From NCBI GenBank assembly GCA_018830415.1, contig JAHJSJ010000213.1, positions 1 through 5,456 on the forward strand: a stretch of 5,456 nucleotides of DNA, read 5' to 3'. Below the pieces are notes generated by a model that saw only the letters and a list, made by a program, of their open reading frames with translations, was not told the DNA's origin and did no database searches. Origin of the DNA: Alphaproteobacteria bacterium (GTDB lineage: Bacteria > Pseudomonadota > Alphaproteobacteria > Sphingomonadales > Sphingomonadaceae). Below, piece by piece: positions 1 to 5,456 of this stretch (position 1 is its first letter; each line of letters starts with the position of its first letter). A program made the translations under genes and the position numbers.

Positions 1-431
1 GTGCGCTGGCGCAGGAACTGGGCGCGACGTTGGTCGCGAGCGATGCAATCATGACAACGCCTTGCGACGTATTCAGCCCCAATGCGCTGGGCGCGGTGCT
101 GGATGATGAAAGCATCGCCCGGCTCGATTGCCCGATTGTCGCGGGCGGGGCCAATAACCAGCTCGCGCGGGCAGAACACGGCGCGGTGTTGGCGGCGCGC
201 GGCATTCTTTATGCGCCCGATTATGTCATCAACGCCGGCGGGATTATTTCCGTGGCGACCGAATACCTCGCGCGGCGCGACGGCCACGCCAGCGATATTG
301 CCGAGGTCAACGCACTGCTGGCGCAGATCCCCGGCAGGCTCGAAGCGATCTGGCAGGAAAGCGATGCCACCGGCGTTTCGTCCGATGTGGTCGCTGACCG
401 GATGGCGCAAAAGCTGATCGGGCGCGGTTGA
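1..431 (+). CDS. Leu/Phe/Val/Glu-family amino-acid dehydrogenase, C-terminal part (5' end cut by window)
   Basis: This is the last 142 complete codons of an NAD(P)-dependent amino-acid dehydrogenase of the Glu/Leu/Phe/Val superfamily, which oxidatively deaminates an L-amino acid to its 2-oxo acid plus ammonia in the cytoplasm. The reading frame is open from base 3 and ends at TGA 429-431. Visible family blocks, in order, are CDVFSPNALG, IVAGGANNQLA and the strongly conserved APDYVINAGG followed by I/V-rich residues. These belong to the NAD-binding Rossmann half and closely resemble leucine dehydrogenases. The end, with VVADRMAQ, also fits the C-terminal helices of that group. The N-terminal catalytic half, including the substrate lysines, lies outside the window, so the substrate (branched-chain versus aromatic amino acid) cannot be decided. 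The leucine/valine type is most likely from the motif wording. It has no functional link to cytochrome c maturation and is separated from ccmC by 97 bases, so it may be a separate transcription unit. Confidence 0.9.
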   Translation, partial: ALAQELGATLVASDAIMTTPCDVFSPNALGAVLDDESIARLDCPIVAGGANNQLARAEHGAVLAARGILYAPDYVINAGGIISVATEYLARRDGHASDIAEVNALLAQIPGRLEAIWQESDATGVSSDVVADRMAQKLIGRG

Positions 432-481
432 AACGGCTTACTTGCCGGTGACGAATTGACCGATGCATGAATTGCAGTCTT

Positions 482-518
482 GTCCGGTTCGGGTGTAACG
501 CTACAAGCCCGACCAGAC
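482..518 (+). promoter_or_regulatory. Imperfect inverted repeat (hairpin) in the ccmC leader
   Basis: The arms 482-497 and 502-518 are reverse complements over 14 base pairs. Four inner pairs (TGTA/TACA) close a four-base ACGC loop. Then come four GC pairs (CGGG/CCCG) after a two-base AG bulge on the right, three pairs (GGT/ACC) after a one-base bulge on the left, and three pairs (GTC/GAC) beyond one C-A mismatch. No T-run follows, so this is not a textbook intrinsic terminator of the upstream gene. It ends ten bases before the ccmC ATG, where a Shine-Dalgarno sequence would be expected. It could be a terminator-like element, a leader structure affecting ccmC translation, or a protein-binding palindrome. 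The complementarity is seen directly, and the function is inferred. Confidence 0.4.
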
Positions 519-528
519 GCACATAGAT

Positions 529-1287
529 ATGCACATTTACGCCAACCCCACCCGTTTCCTGTCACTGGCAAAGTGGCTGATGCCGCTCCTGTTCTGGAGC
601 GGCTTGGTGCTGTCCGTGGGTGCGCTGGCGTGGGGGTTGGTCGCGGTGCCGCCTGATCGGCTGATGGGCGAAACCGTGCGCATCCTGTTCATCCATGTCC
701 CCGCGGCATGGCTGGGCATGGGGGGCTGGGCCGGGATTGCGATTTCCAGCGCCATGCTGCTGATCTGGAAACACCCGCTGGCTGCGATTGCCGCGCGCGC
801 GATTGCGGTGCCGGGGATGGTGTTTTGCGCGATCTGCCTTGCCACCGGATCGATCTGGGGTCGCCCGACATGGGGCACCTGGTGGGAATGGGATGGGCGC
901 TTGACCTCGATGCTGGTGCTGTTGTTCCTCTATGTCGGATATATCGCGCTGACGCAGGCCACTGCGCGCGAAGGCGGATCATCGAAAATTGCCGCGATTT
1001 TCGGGCTGGTCGGCGCGGTGAACGTGCCGATCATCAACCGCAGCGTGGTGTGGTGGAACTCGCTCCACCAACCGCCCAGCATCACTGCGGGCAAAAGCGC
1101 GATTGATGCGACGTTTCTGGTGCCGTTATTGGTGGCGGTGGTGGGCTTTTCGCTGCTATTCGGCGCGATCGTGCTGATGCGGATGCGCGCGCTGATCGCC
1201 GAACAACAGGTCGAAGCGCGGCTGCGGCGGCGCGCATTGGATGATGATGCGTCTGCGGCTGGCGTTCCGGTAATGGAGCAGGCGTAA
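529..1287 (+). CDS. ccmC: CcmC, heme-handling membrane protein of cytochrome c maturation
   Basis: CcmC is a six-helix inner-membrane protein that binds heme at its periplasmic face and passes it to CcmE, forming a stable heme-CcmE adduct. At 252 residues it is near the usual family length. The tryptophan-rich WWD-type domain is at about residues 110-127 (WGRPTWGTWWEWDGRL), with Asp122 and Arg124. The two conserved periplasmic heme-ligand histidines are His56 (in HVPAAW) and His180 (in SLHQP), matching the spacing of His60 and His184 of E. coli CcmC. Hydrophobic helices fall at roughly 17-40, 58-80, 90-107, 126-144, 154-170 and 194-217, followed by a basic then acidic tail. The ATG at 529 is chosen because an in-frame stop lies at 496-498, no other start codon intervenes, and the N-terminus (NPTRFL) is typical of alphaproteobacterial CcmC. 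No good Shine-Dalgarno precedes it; a hairpin occupies the leader instead. Its stop overlaps the ccmD start. Confidence 0.97.
   Translation: MHIYANPTRFLSLAKWLMPLLFWSGLVLSVGALAWGLVAVPPDRLMGETVRILFIHVPAAWLGMGGWAGIAISSAMLLIWKHPLAAIAARAIAVPGMVFCAICLATGSIWGRPTWGTWWEWDGRLTSMLVLLFLYVGYIALTQATAREGGSSKIAAIFGLVGAVNVPIINRSVVWWNSLHQPPSITAGKSAIDATFLVPLLVAVVGFSLLFGAIVLMRMRALIAEQQVEARLRRRALDDDASAAGVPVMEQA
1275..1278 (+). promoter_or_regulatory. Ribosome binding site of ccmD
   Basis: GGAG lies inside the last codons of ccmC, eight bases before the ATG at 1287. It supports the short ccmD reading frame as a real gene and favours this start over the internal ATG at 1320. Confidence 0.6.
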
Positions 1288-1427
1288 TGCGCGAACAGCT
1301 CAACCAGTGGGATTTTGTGATGTTGGCCTATGCGGTCAGCGCGATTGCGCTTGGCGGGTTGATCATCTGGTCATGGCGCGCAATGCGCCGGGCCGAAGCG
1401 CGGCGCGATGCCGTGCGCCGGCGCTGA
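1287..1427 (+). CDS. ccmD: CcmD, small membrane subunit of the CcmABCD heme-release complex
   Basis: This 46-residue protein begins MREQLNQWDFVMLAYAVSAI and has one hydrophobic helix at about residues 10-30, followed by a very basic tail with eight arginines in the last 16 residues. CcmD is a single-span protein that stabilises the CcmC-heme-CcmE complex and is needed, with CcmAB, to release holo-CcmE. The tyrosine conserved near the start of the helix in the family appears as Tyr15 in the FVMLAY block. The arginine-rich end fits a cytoplasmic C-terminus. The ATG shares its A with the last base of the ccmC TAA stop (TAATG), so translation is probably coupled to ccmC. Sequence conservation in this family is low. 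The assignment rests on size, single helix, the tyrosine, and position between ccmC and ccmE, where ccmD is normally found. Confidence 0.9.
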   Translation: MREQLNQWDFVMLAYAVSAIALGGLIIWSWRAMRRAEARRDAVRRR

Positions 1428-1430
1428 GGT

Positions 1431-1435
1431 AAGGA
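1431..1435 (+). promoter_or_regulatory. Ribosome binding site of ccmE
   Basis: AAGGA sits six bases upstream of the ATG at 1442, in the 14-base gap after ccmD. It is one of the clearest Shine-Dalgarno sequences in the window and fixes the ccmE start, allowing initiation independent of ccmD. Confidence 0.65.
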
Positions 1436-1441
1436 AACGCC

Positions 1442-1906
1442 ATGAAAGCCAAGCATCAACGCCTTATCCTCATCATCGCCGCGCTGATCGCGATTATCGG
1501 CGCGGGCCTGATCGCGGCGTGGACATTGCGCAACCAGGCTAACTATTTTTACCTGCCCGAACAGATGGCGGCCACACCCCCGGCGGTGGGGCAAGCGGTG
1601 CGGCTGGGCGGGATGGTGCAGCCCGGATCGCTCGCCACCGAAGCGGACGGGGTGACGGTCAATTTCATGGTCACCGGCAACACCGAAGATGCGATCCCCG
1701 TGCGGTATAGCGGCATCCTGCCCGATTTGTTCGTCGAAGGATCGGGTGTGGTGGCCGAAGGCAGCCTTGGCGCGAACGGCGTGTTCATGGCCACCAACCT
1801 GCTGGCCAAGCATGACGAAAATTACGTGCCCAAGGAACTCGAAGGCATGGGAACCGCGCAAGCGGCAAAAATGGCAGCTGATACCACGGTGGGGCTGACC
1901 CAATGA
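1442..1906 (+). CDS. ccmE: CcmE, periplasmic heme chaperone
   Basis: CcmE receives heme from CcmC through a covalent bond to a histidine and delivers it to the CcmF ligation complex. The 154-residue protein has a short basic N-terminus (MKAKHQR), a signal-anchor helix at about residues 8-28, and a periplasmic OB-fold domain at roughly 33-128. The heme-binding motif is intact: His124 in LAKHDENY, with the conserved Tyr128 four residues later. This is the H-type motif (HXXXY), not the CXXXY variant found in some archaea and other lineages. The C-terminal tail after about residue 131 is presumably flexible, as in the family. Length is normal. The last four bases overlap the ccmF start (ATGA), while the start has its own Shine-Dalgarno sequence 14 bases or less after ccmD. 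Confidence 0.97.
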   Translation: MKAKHQRLILIIAALIAIIGAGLIAAWTLRNQANYFYLPEQMAATPPAVGQAVRLGGMVQPGSLATEADGVTVNFMVTGNTEDAIPVRYSGILPDLFVEGSGVVAEGSLGANGVFMATNLLAKHDENYVPKELEGMGTAQAAKMAADTTVGLTQ

Positions 1907-3885
1907 TCGCCGAAATCGGACTGGCCGCGCTGTGGCTCGCCGCTGCGCTGGCGGTGTTGCAGATGGTGTCAGGCGCGCTTGCGCTGCGTAGCGCAGAGGG
2001 CGAGGCCAATCCGCTGGCGATCTATGCCCGGCCCGCTGCGGTGATGCAGGCGTTGCTGGCGGGGCTGGCCTTCGCGATGCTGGTATGGGCGTTTGCGGTC
2101 ACTGATCTGTCGATCAAGCTGGTCGCGGCCAATTCGCATTCGATGAAGCCGATGATTTACAAGCTCACCGGAACATGGGGCAATCACGAAGGGTCGATGC
2201 TGCTGTGGGTCGGGGTGCTGGCGCTGTCGGGCGGCTTGCTCGCCCTGTTTGAGCGCCGCCTGCCCGAACGCACGATGGGCGCTACGCTGGCCGTGCAGGG
2301 GTTTGTGGCGCTGGGGTTCTATGCATTTCTGCTGTTGTCCTCCAACCCGTTTGAACGGCTGCCGGTGCCCGCGATCGAGGGTTCCGGGCTGAACCCGTTG
2401 TTGCAGGATATCGGTCTCGCGTTTCACCCGCCCACGCTTTACGCGGGCTATGTCGGGCTGTCGGTGGCGTTCAGTCTGGCGATGGGCGCGTTGTTGACGC
2501 GTGAGGTCAATCCTACCTTCGCCCGGGTGATGCGCCCGTGGGTGCTGGGGGCGTGGGTGCTGCTGACCTTCGGGATCACGGCGGGGTCATACTGGGCCTA
2601 TTATGAACTCGGCTGGGGCGGCTGGTGGTTCTGGGATCCGGTCGAAAATGCCTCGCTGATGCCGTGGCTGGCGGCGACTGCGCTGCTGCATTCGGTGGCT
2701 GTGCTCGCCGCGCGCGATGCGCTGCGCACTTGGACGATCATGCTGGGCGTGCTGGCGTTCTCGATGTCGATGCTGGGCACGTTTCTGGTGCGTTCGGGCG
2801 TGCTGACGAGCGTTCATGCCTTTGCGGTCGATCCGGAACGCGGGGCGTTTATTCTCGTTCTGCTCGGCCTTTATATTGGCGGAGCTTTCACGATTTTTGC
2901 CCTGCGCGCAGGCGCGGTGGCGGAAGGCAAGCGGTTTTCGTTCAGTAGCCGCGAAGGCGCGCTGGTGTTCAACAATGTGATGCTGTCCGCGATCCTCGCG
3001 ATCGTGCTACTCGGCACGCTCTACCCGCTGCTGACCGAGGCGTTTGATGTGCGGGTGTCGGTCGGCCCGCCCTATTTCAACCCGGCGAGCGCGATGTTTG
3101 CTATTCCGATGTTTCTGGTGATGGCGGTCGGCCCGCTGCTGCGGTGGAAGGAGGACAGCCCCCGGCGCATCCGGTTTGAAGTGCTGTTGCTCGCCGCCAT
3201 TTTGATCGGTGTGATCGGGCTGGTGAGTTTCTTCGGCCAATTCGCATTGCTGCCGCTGCTTGGTCTTGGCCTTGCCGCGGCCCTTGGCGTTGCGGCGTTC
3301 CTGCCGCTGCGCGGACGCAAGCTGACGCGGGTGCCAGTAGCGACTTGGGGCATGGTGCTGGCGCATTTCGGGATCGCGGTGTCGCTGTTCGGGATGGCCA
3401 GCGAAGGCGCGTTCACGCAGGAACGCCTCGCCGCAGTGGCCCCCGGCGGGAGCGATCAGGTGGGCGATTACACCTTCACCCTGCAAAGCGTAAATCCGGT
3501 GGCCGGGCCGAACTGGACAGCGATTGAGGCGCGCATTGCCGTCAGCCGCGATGGCGGCACCCAGGTCATCCTCACCCCGCAGGCGCGCAATTTCTGGTCG
3601 CCCGCGCAATCGACCAGCGAAAGCGCGCTGCTCACCCGCTGGGACGGTCAGCTTTATGCGGTAATCGGCAATCAGGCCGCTGATGGGCGTTGGCAGATAC
3701 GGATGTGGTGGAAGCCGTTTGTGACCTTCATCTGGTATGGCGGTCTGCTGATCGCGCTGGGCGGGGTGCTGTCGATTATTGGCAGGGTGCGGGTCGATAT
3801 GAAGCGTCGCAAGGCGGTATCTCTTGGTGATGAGCGTCGCGCTGATCCTGAGGCGCTGGGCACAGCGCCGGTGCCTGCGGAGTAA
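1903..3885 (+). CDS. ccmF: CcmF, heme lyase subunit of the cytochrome c ligation complex
   Basis: CcmF is the large polytopic inner-membrane component that takes heme from holo-CcmE and, with CcmH and CcmI, attaches it to the CXXCH motif of apocytochrome c. The 660-residue length is usual. The protein is hydrophobic throughout with about 15 possible helices. The conserved TWGNHEGSMLLW block is at 91-102, and the WWD domain GWGGWWFWDPVENAS at 237-251. Four histidines match the functional set of E. coli CcmF (173, 261, 303, 491). His175 (FHPP) and His305 (SVHAF) correspond to the periplasmic WWD-heme ligands. His263 (LLHS) and His488 (AHFG) correspond to the membrane ligands of the stable heme b. 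A less hydrophobic stretch at about 500-600 is the large periplasmic domain, followed by a last helix near 607-627 and a hydrophilic tail. The start ATG lies within the ccmE stop (ATGA). A weak GGTGGGG stretch is eight bases upstream, suggesting coupling to ccmE. Confidence 0.98.
   Translation: MIAEIGLAALWLAAALAVLQMVSGALALRSAEGEANPLAIYARPAAVMQALLAGLAFAMLVWAFAVTDLSIKLVAANSHSMKPMIYKLTGTWGNHEGSMLLWVGVLALSGGLLALFERRLPERTMGATLAVQGFVALGFYAFLLLSSNPFERLPVPAIEGSGLNPLLQDIGLAFHPPTLYAGYVGLSVAFSLAMGALLTREVNPTFARVMRPWVLGAWVLLTFGITAGSYWAYYELGWGGWWFWDPVENASLMPWLAATALLHSVAVLAARDALRTWTIMLGVLAFSMSMLGTFLVRSGVLTSVHAFAVDPERGAFILVLLGLYIGGAFTIFALRAGAVAEGKRFSFSSREGALVFNNVMLSAILAIVLLGTLYPLLTEAFDVRVSVGPPYFNPASAMFAIPMFLVMAVGPLLRWKEDSPRRIRFEVLLLAAILIGVIGLVSFFGQFALLPLLGLGLAAALGVAAFLPLRGRKLTRVPVATWGMVLAHFGIAVSLFGMASEGAFTQERLAAVAPGGSDQVGDYTFTLQSVNPVAGPNWTAIEARIAVSRDGGTQVILTPQARNFWSPAQSTSESALLTRWDGQLYAVIGNQAADGRWQIRMWWKPFVTFIWYGGLLIALGGVLSIIGRVRVDMKRRKAVSLGDERRADPEALGTAPVPAE
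3879..3882 (+). promoter_or_regulatory. Ribosome binding site of ccmG
   Basis: GGAG lies in the last codons of ccmF, directly against its TAA stop and nine bases before the ATG at 3892. It supports that start and lets ribosomes finishing ccmF reinitiate on ccmG. Confidence 0.55.
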
Positions 3886-3891
3886 ACGGCC

Positions 3892-4422
3892 ATGCGCTCA
3901 CGCCTGTTCCTTTGGGTGCCGCTCGCCCTGTTCGCGTTTTTCGCCGGGCTGGCGGGCTATATGCTCACACAGGATAAAACCGAATTCGTCGAAAGCGCGA
4001 TGATCGGCCAATCACTGCCCGATTTCGCGCTCAAACCTGCGTTTGATGGGCTGCCGGGTGCCGCGCGCAGCGATCTGGTTGGCGGCCAGCCGCGCCTGCT
4101 CAATATCTGGGCAAGCTGGTGCCTGCCCTGCATCGCCGAGGCCCCGCAGCTTGAAGCATTGCAGGCCCAAGGGGTCGAAATCGTCGGCATTGCCATTCGC
4201 GACCGGCCCGAAGATGTCGCCAATTTCCTCGCGCGTCATGGCAATCCCTATACCCGGATCGGCGCGGATGATATTTCCGAAGTGCAGCTTGCCATCGGCT
4301 CGTCAGGTGTGCCCGAAACCTTCGTGATCGATGCCGCGGGCGTCATCCGATACCAGCACATCGGCGATATCCGCGAGAGTGATATTCCGATATTGCTCGC
4401 CGAATTGGAGAAGGCCCGATGA
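3892..4422 (+). CDS. ccmG: CcmG (DsbE), membrane-anchored thiol-disulfide oxidoreductase
   Basis: CcmG is a TlpA/DsbE-type thioredoxin-fold protein facing the periplasm that keeps apocytochrome c or CcmH cysteines reduced for heme attachment. The 176-residue protein has an N-terminal signal-anchor helix at about 5-24 and a thioredoxin-like domain from about 38 to the end. The active site is WCLPC, with Cys77 and Cys80, inside NIWASWCLPCIAEAP. The motif GVPETFVID at 139-147 supplies the cis-proline (Pro141) and the PETF signature shared with CcmG proteins, followed by GVIRYQHIGDI. The acidic residue after the active site (Glu83) also fits the family. Generic annotation might call this redoxin or TlpA-like; the ccm context and the PETF motif favour CcmG. 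It lies six bases after ccmF and overlaps ccmH by four bases. Reducing power would be expected from a CcdA/DsbD-type membrane protein encoded elsewhere. Confidence 0.95.
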   Translation: MRSRLFLWVPLALFAFFAGLAGYMLTQDKTEFVESAMIGQSLPDFALKPAFDGLPGAARSDLVGGQPRLLNIWASWCLPCIAEAPQLEALQAQGVEIVGIAIRDRPEDVANFLARHGNPYTRIGADDISEVQLAIGSSGVPETFVIDAAGVIRYQHIGDIRESDIPILLAELEKAR

Positions 4423-4847
4423 TCAGGGTGCTTCTTGCCTTTCTGGCGGCGCTGATCGCTTTGCCGCTCTCCGCGCAGGACACTATGCCGCCCGCTCCCT
4501 ATGCCTATAATCAGCTCGACGACCCAGCCCTGGAGGCGAAGGCAACCGCACTGATGCACACGCTGCGCTGCCTCAAATGCCAGTCGCAGTCGATCGCCGA
4601 TAGTGACGCACCGATGGCAGGCGATATGCGCCATCAGGTACGTAGCCGCATTCTGGCAGGCGAAAGCCCGGCGCAGATCCGCGCGTGGCTGGTCGCGCGC
4701 TACGGTGATTATGTCAGCTATACGCCCACGGTCAGCGCGAGCACCTGGCCGCTGTTTGCGATACCGGCGTTGCTGATTTTGATTGTCGCTGCGGTGCTTT
4801 TGCGGCGGCTCGGCAGGCGGCACGCTGATGCGGGAGATGCGTCATGA
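4419..4847 (+). CDS. ccmH: CcmH, thiol-redox component of cytochrome c heme ligation
   Basis: CcmH is a membrane-tethered periplasmic protein whose two cysteines exchange disulfides with apocytochrome c and CcmG. At 142 residues it corresponds to the short CcmH of alphaproteobacteria (CycL/Ccl2 type) and not the longer E. coli protein, which has the CcmI domain fused on. A cleavable signal peptide is seen at about 1-19, with likely cleavage after LPLSA. The active-site block LRCLKCQ at 49-55 carries Cys51 and Cys54 and is followed by SQSIADSDAPMAGDMR, the conserved three-helix core. GDYVSYTP at 96-103 is also typical. A C-terminal membrane helix lies at about 110-128, ending in an arginine-rich cytoplasmic tail. 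The start overlaps the ccmG stop (ATGA), with GGAG at 4407-4410 eight bases upstream. The stop overlaps the ccmI start in the same way. Confidence 0.96.
   Translation: MIRVLLAFLAALIALPLSAQDTMPPAPYAYNQLDDPALEAKATALMHTLRCLKCQSQSIADSDAPMAGDMRHQVRSRILAGESPAQIRAWLVARYGDYVSYTPTVSASTWPLFAIPALLILIVAAVLLRRLGRRHADAGDAS
4833..4836 (+). promoter_or_regulatory. Ribosome binding site of ccmI
   Basis: GGAG inside the end of ccmH, seven bases before the ATG at 4844, supports that codon as the start of the downstream reading frame. Confidence 0.6.
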
Positions 4848-5456
4848 TCGTTGGCTGGCTTGCTGTGGGCGCGCTGGCCCTGACGGCGTTTGCGTTTGCC
4901 GCGCTGGCACTGCGGCTGCCGCGCGAAGGTTTTGCGCTGTTCGGCGCGGTGCTGGTGTTCGGCTTGGCCGGATACGCGTGGCAGGGCGCGCCGGGACAGC
5001 CCGCAGCGCCCAAGCAAGCGGCTGTTGCGGCGAGCAATCAGGGCGAAGCGATGGTCGAAGGGCGCGCCGCGCTGTTTGATCGCACTCTGCCGCCTCCCAA
5101 TTACCTGCTGACGTCAGATGCCTTTGCCCGGCGCGGTAAATTTGCCGATGCTGCCGCGTTGCTACAAGGCGGCTTGGAAGCAAATCCTGACGATCAGGAA
5201 AGCTGGCTCGCGCTTGGCCTTGCTTTGGTGGGCCATGCTGATGGGTTTGTCACTCCGGCGGCGCTGCAGGCGTTTGGCCGCGCGCGGGCGATTGACCCTG
5301 CCCATCCGGGGGCGGAGTATTTCCTCGGCATTGCTTATCTGCAAAGCGGTGAGATCCGCGCGGCGCGCAATGTCTGGGCTGGACTGCTCGAACGCACGCC
5401 TCCCGATGCTCCGTGGCAGGAGGAATTGGCGGATGATGTCGCGCAATTAAACAATA
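4844..5456 (+). CDS. ccmI: CcmI (CycH-like), TPR apocytochrome c chaperone, 3' end cut by window
   Basis: The frame is open from the ATG overlapping the ccmH stop (ATGA) to the window end, giving 204 complete codons without a stop. The N-terminus has two hydrophobic helices, at about 2-23 and 30-46, joined by a six-residue loop with two arginines. This implies a hairpin with a cytoplasmic turn and both ends periplasmic. A low-complexity Ala/Gln/Pro linker at about 48-66 leads to tetratricopeptide-like repeats at roughly 89-118, 119-154 and 157-188. Typical TPR positions are visible, such as WLALGLAL, AFGRARAIDPAHP and AEYFLGIAYLQSGEIRAA. CcmI/CycH proteins bind the C-terminal helix of apocytochrome c through periplasmic TPRs and deliver it to CcmF-CcmH. 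Generic annotation would say TPR-repeat protein; position after ccmH and topology favour CcmI. The linking loop is far shorter than in the well-studied Rhodobacter protein. The C-terminal end is not visible. Confidence 0.88.
   Translation, partial: MIVGWLAVGALALTAFAFAALALRLPREGFALFGAVLVFGLAGYAWQGAPGQPAAPKQAAVAASNQGEAMVEGRAALFDRTLPPPNYLLTSDAFARRGKFADAAALLQGGLEANPDDQESWLALGLALVGHADGFVTPAALQAFGRARAIDPAHPGAEYFLGIAYLQSGEIRAARNVWAGLLERTPPDAPWQEELADDVAQLNN

Noticed and set aside
456..484. A TTGACC stretch at 456-461 resembling a -35 element upstream of ccmC
   Set aside because: Sixteen to eighteen bases downstream I find only a poor -10 match (around CTTGTC), so I cannot support a promoter from sequence alone, although one is expected somewhere in 432-528.
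432..528. Possible intrinsic terminator of the dehydrogenase gene
   Set aside because: The only strong hairpin (482-518) is not followed by a T-run, so I list it as a leader structure and do not call it a terminator.
1328..1903. A 191-codon open frame on the minus strand
   Set aside because: It lies antisense to ccmD and ccmE, has a composition rich in His/Arg/Gln typical of reverse-strand shadows of GC-rich genes, and shows no recognisable motif.
3007..3609. A 200-codon open frame on the minus strand
   Set aside because: It is fully antisense to ccmF, whose motifs and length are intact; the translation is rich in Arg/His/Gln and low in hydrophobic order, as expected of a shadow.
4248..4823. 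A 191-codon open frame on the minus strand
   Set aside because: It is antisense to the end of ccmG and most of ccmH, both confidently identified; no domain is visible in it.
5118..5450. A 110-codon plus-strand open frame in another frame near the window end
   Set aside because: It overlaps the TPR region of ccmI, which has a coupled start, a ribosome binding site and recognisable repeats in its own frame; the alternative product is an Arg/Leu-rich shadow.

Overview
The window holds most of a System I (Ccm) cytochrome c maturation gene cluster on the + strand, preceded by the 3' end of an amino-acid dehydrogenase gene. The DNA is GC-rich, with codon use dominated by G/C third positions. Gene content, gene order (ccmC-ccmD-ccmE-ccmF-ccmG-ccmH-ccmI) and a separate ccmI rather than an E. 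coli-style CcmH-CcmI fusion all suggest an alphaproteobacterium. A sphingomonad (Sphingomonadaceae/Erythrobacteraceae) is my best guess, but that is inference from gene style and not a database match.

Layout: 1-431 is the C-terminal part of a Leu/Phe/Val/Glu-family dehydrogenase, cut by the window start. 432-528 is a 97-base intergenic gap that contains a long imperfect inverted repeat (482-518) ending ten bases before ccmC. 529-1287 is ccmC, 1287-1427 ccmD, 1442-1906 ccmE, 1903-3885 ccmF, 3892-4422 ccmG (dsbE/TlpA-like), 4419-4847 ccmH, and 4844 to the window end is the 5' part of ccmI. The six junctions between ccm genes are all tight: four are overlaps (one TAATG, three ATGA) and two are gaps of 6 and 14 bases. 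This indicates one transcript with probable translational coupling.

How the genes work together (established for System I): CcmC, helped by CcmD, presents heme at the periplasmic face and loads it covalently on the histidine of CcmE. Holo-CcmE carries heme to CcmF. CcmG and CcmH are thiol-disulfide proteins that keep the CXXCH cysteines of apocytochrome c reduced, and CcmI holds the apocytochrome with its periplasmic TPR domain. CcmF, with CcmH and CcmI, performs the heme ligation. The key residues of each complete protein are visible here, so the module looks functional. The ATPase/permease pair CcmA-CcmB, which releases holo-CcmE from CcmC, is not in this window.

I found no undescribed system. 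The points most worth a second look are the hairpin in the ccmC leader, the very short first module of CcmI, and the placement of the operon beside the dehydrogenase without ccmAB.
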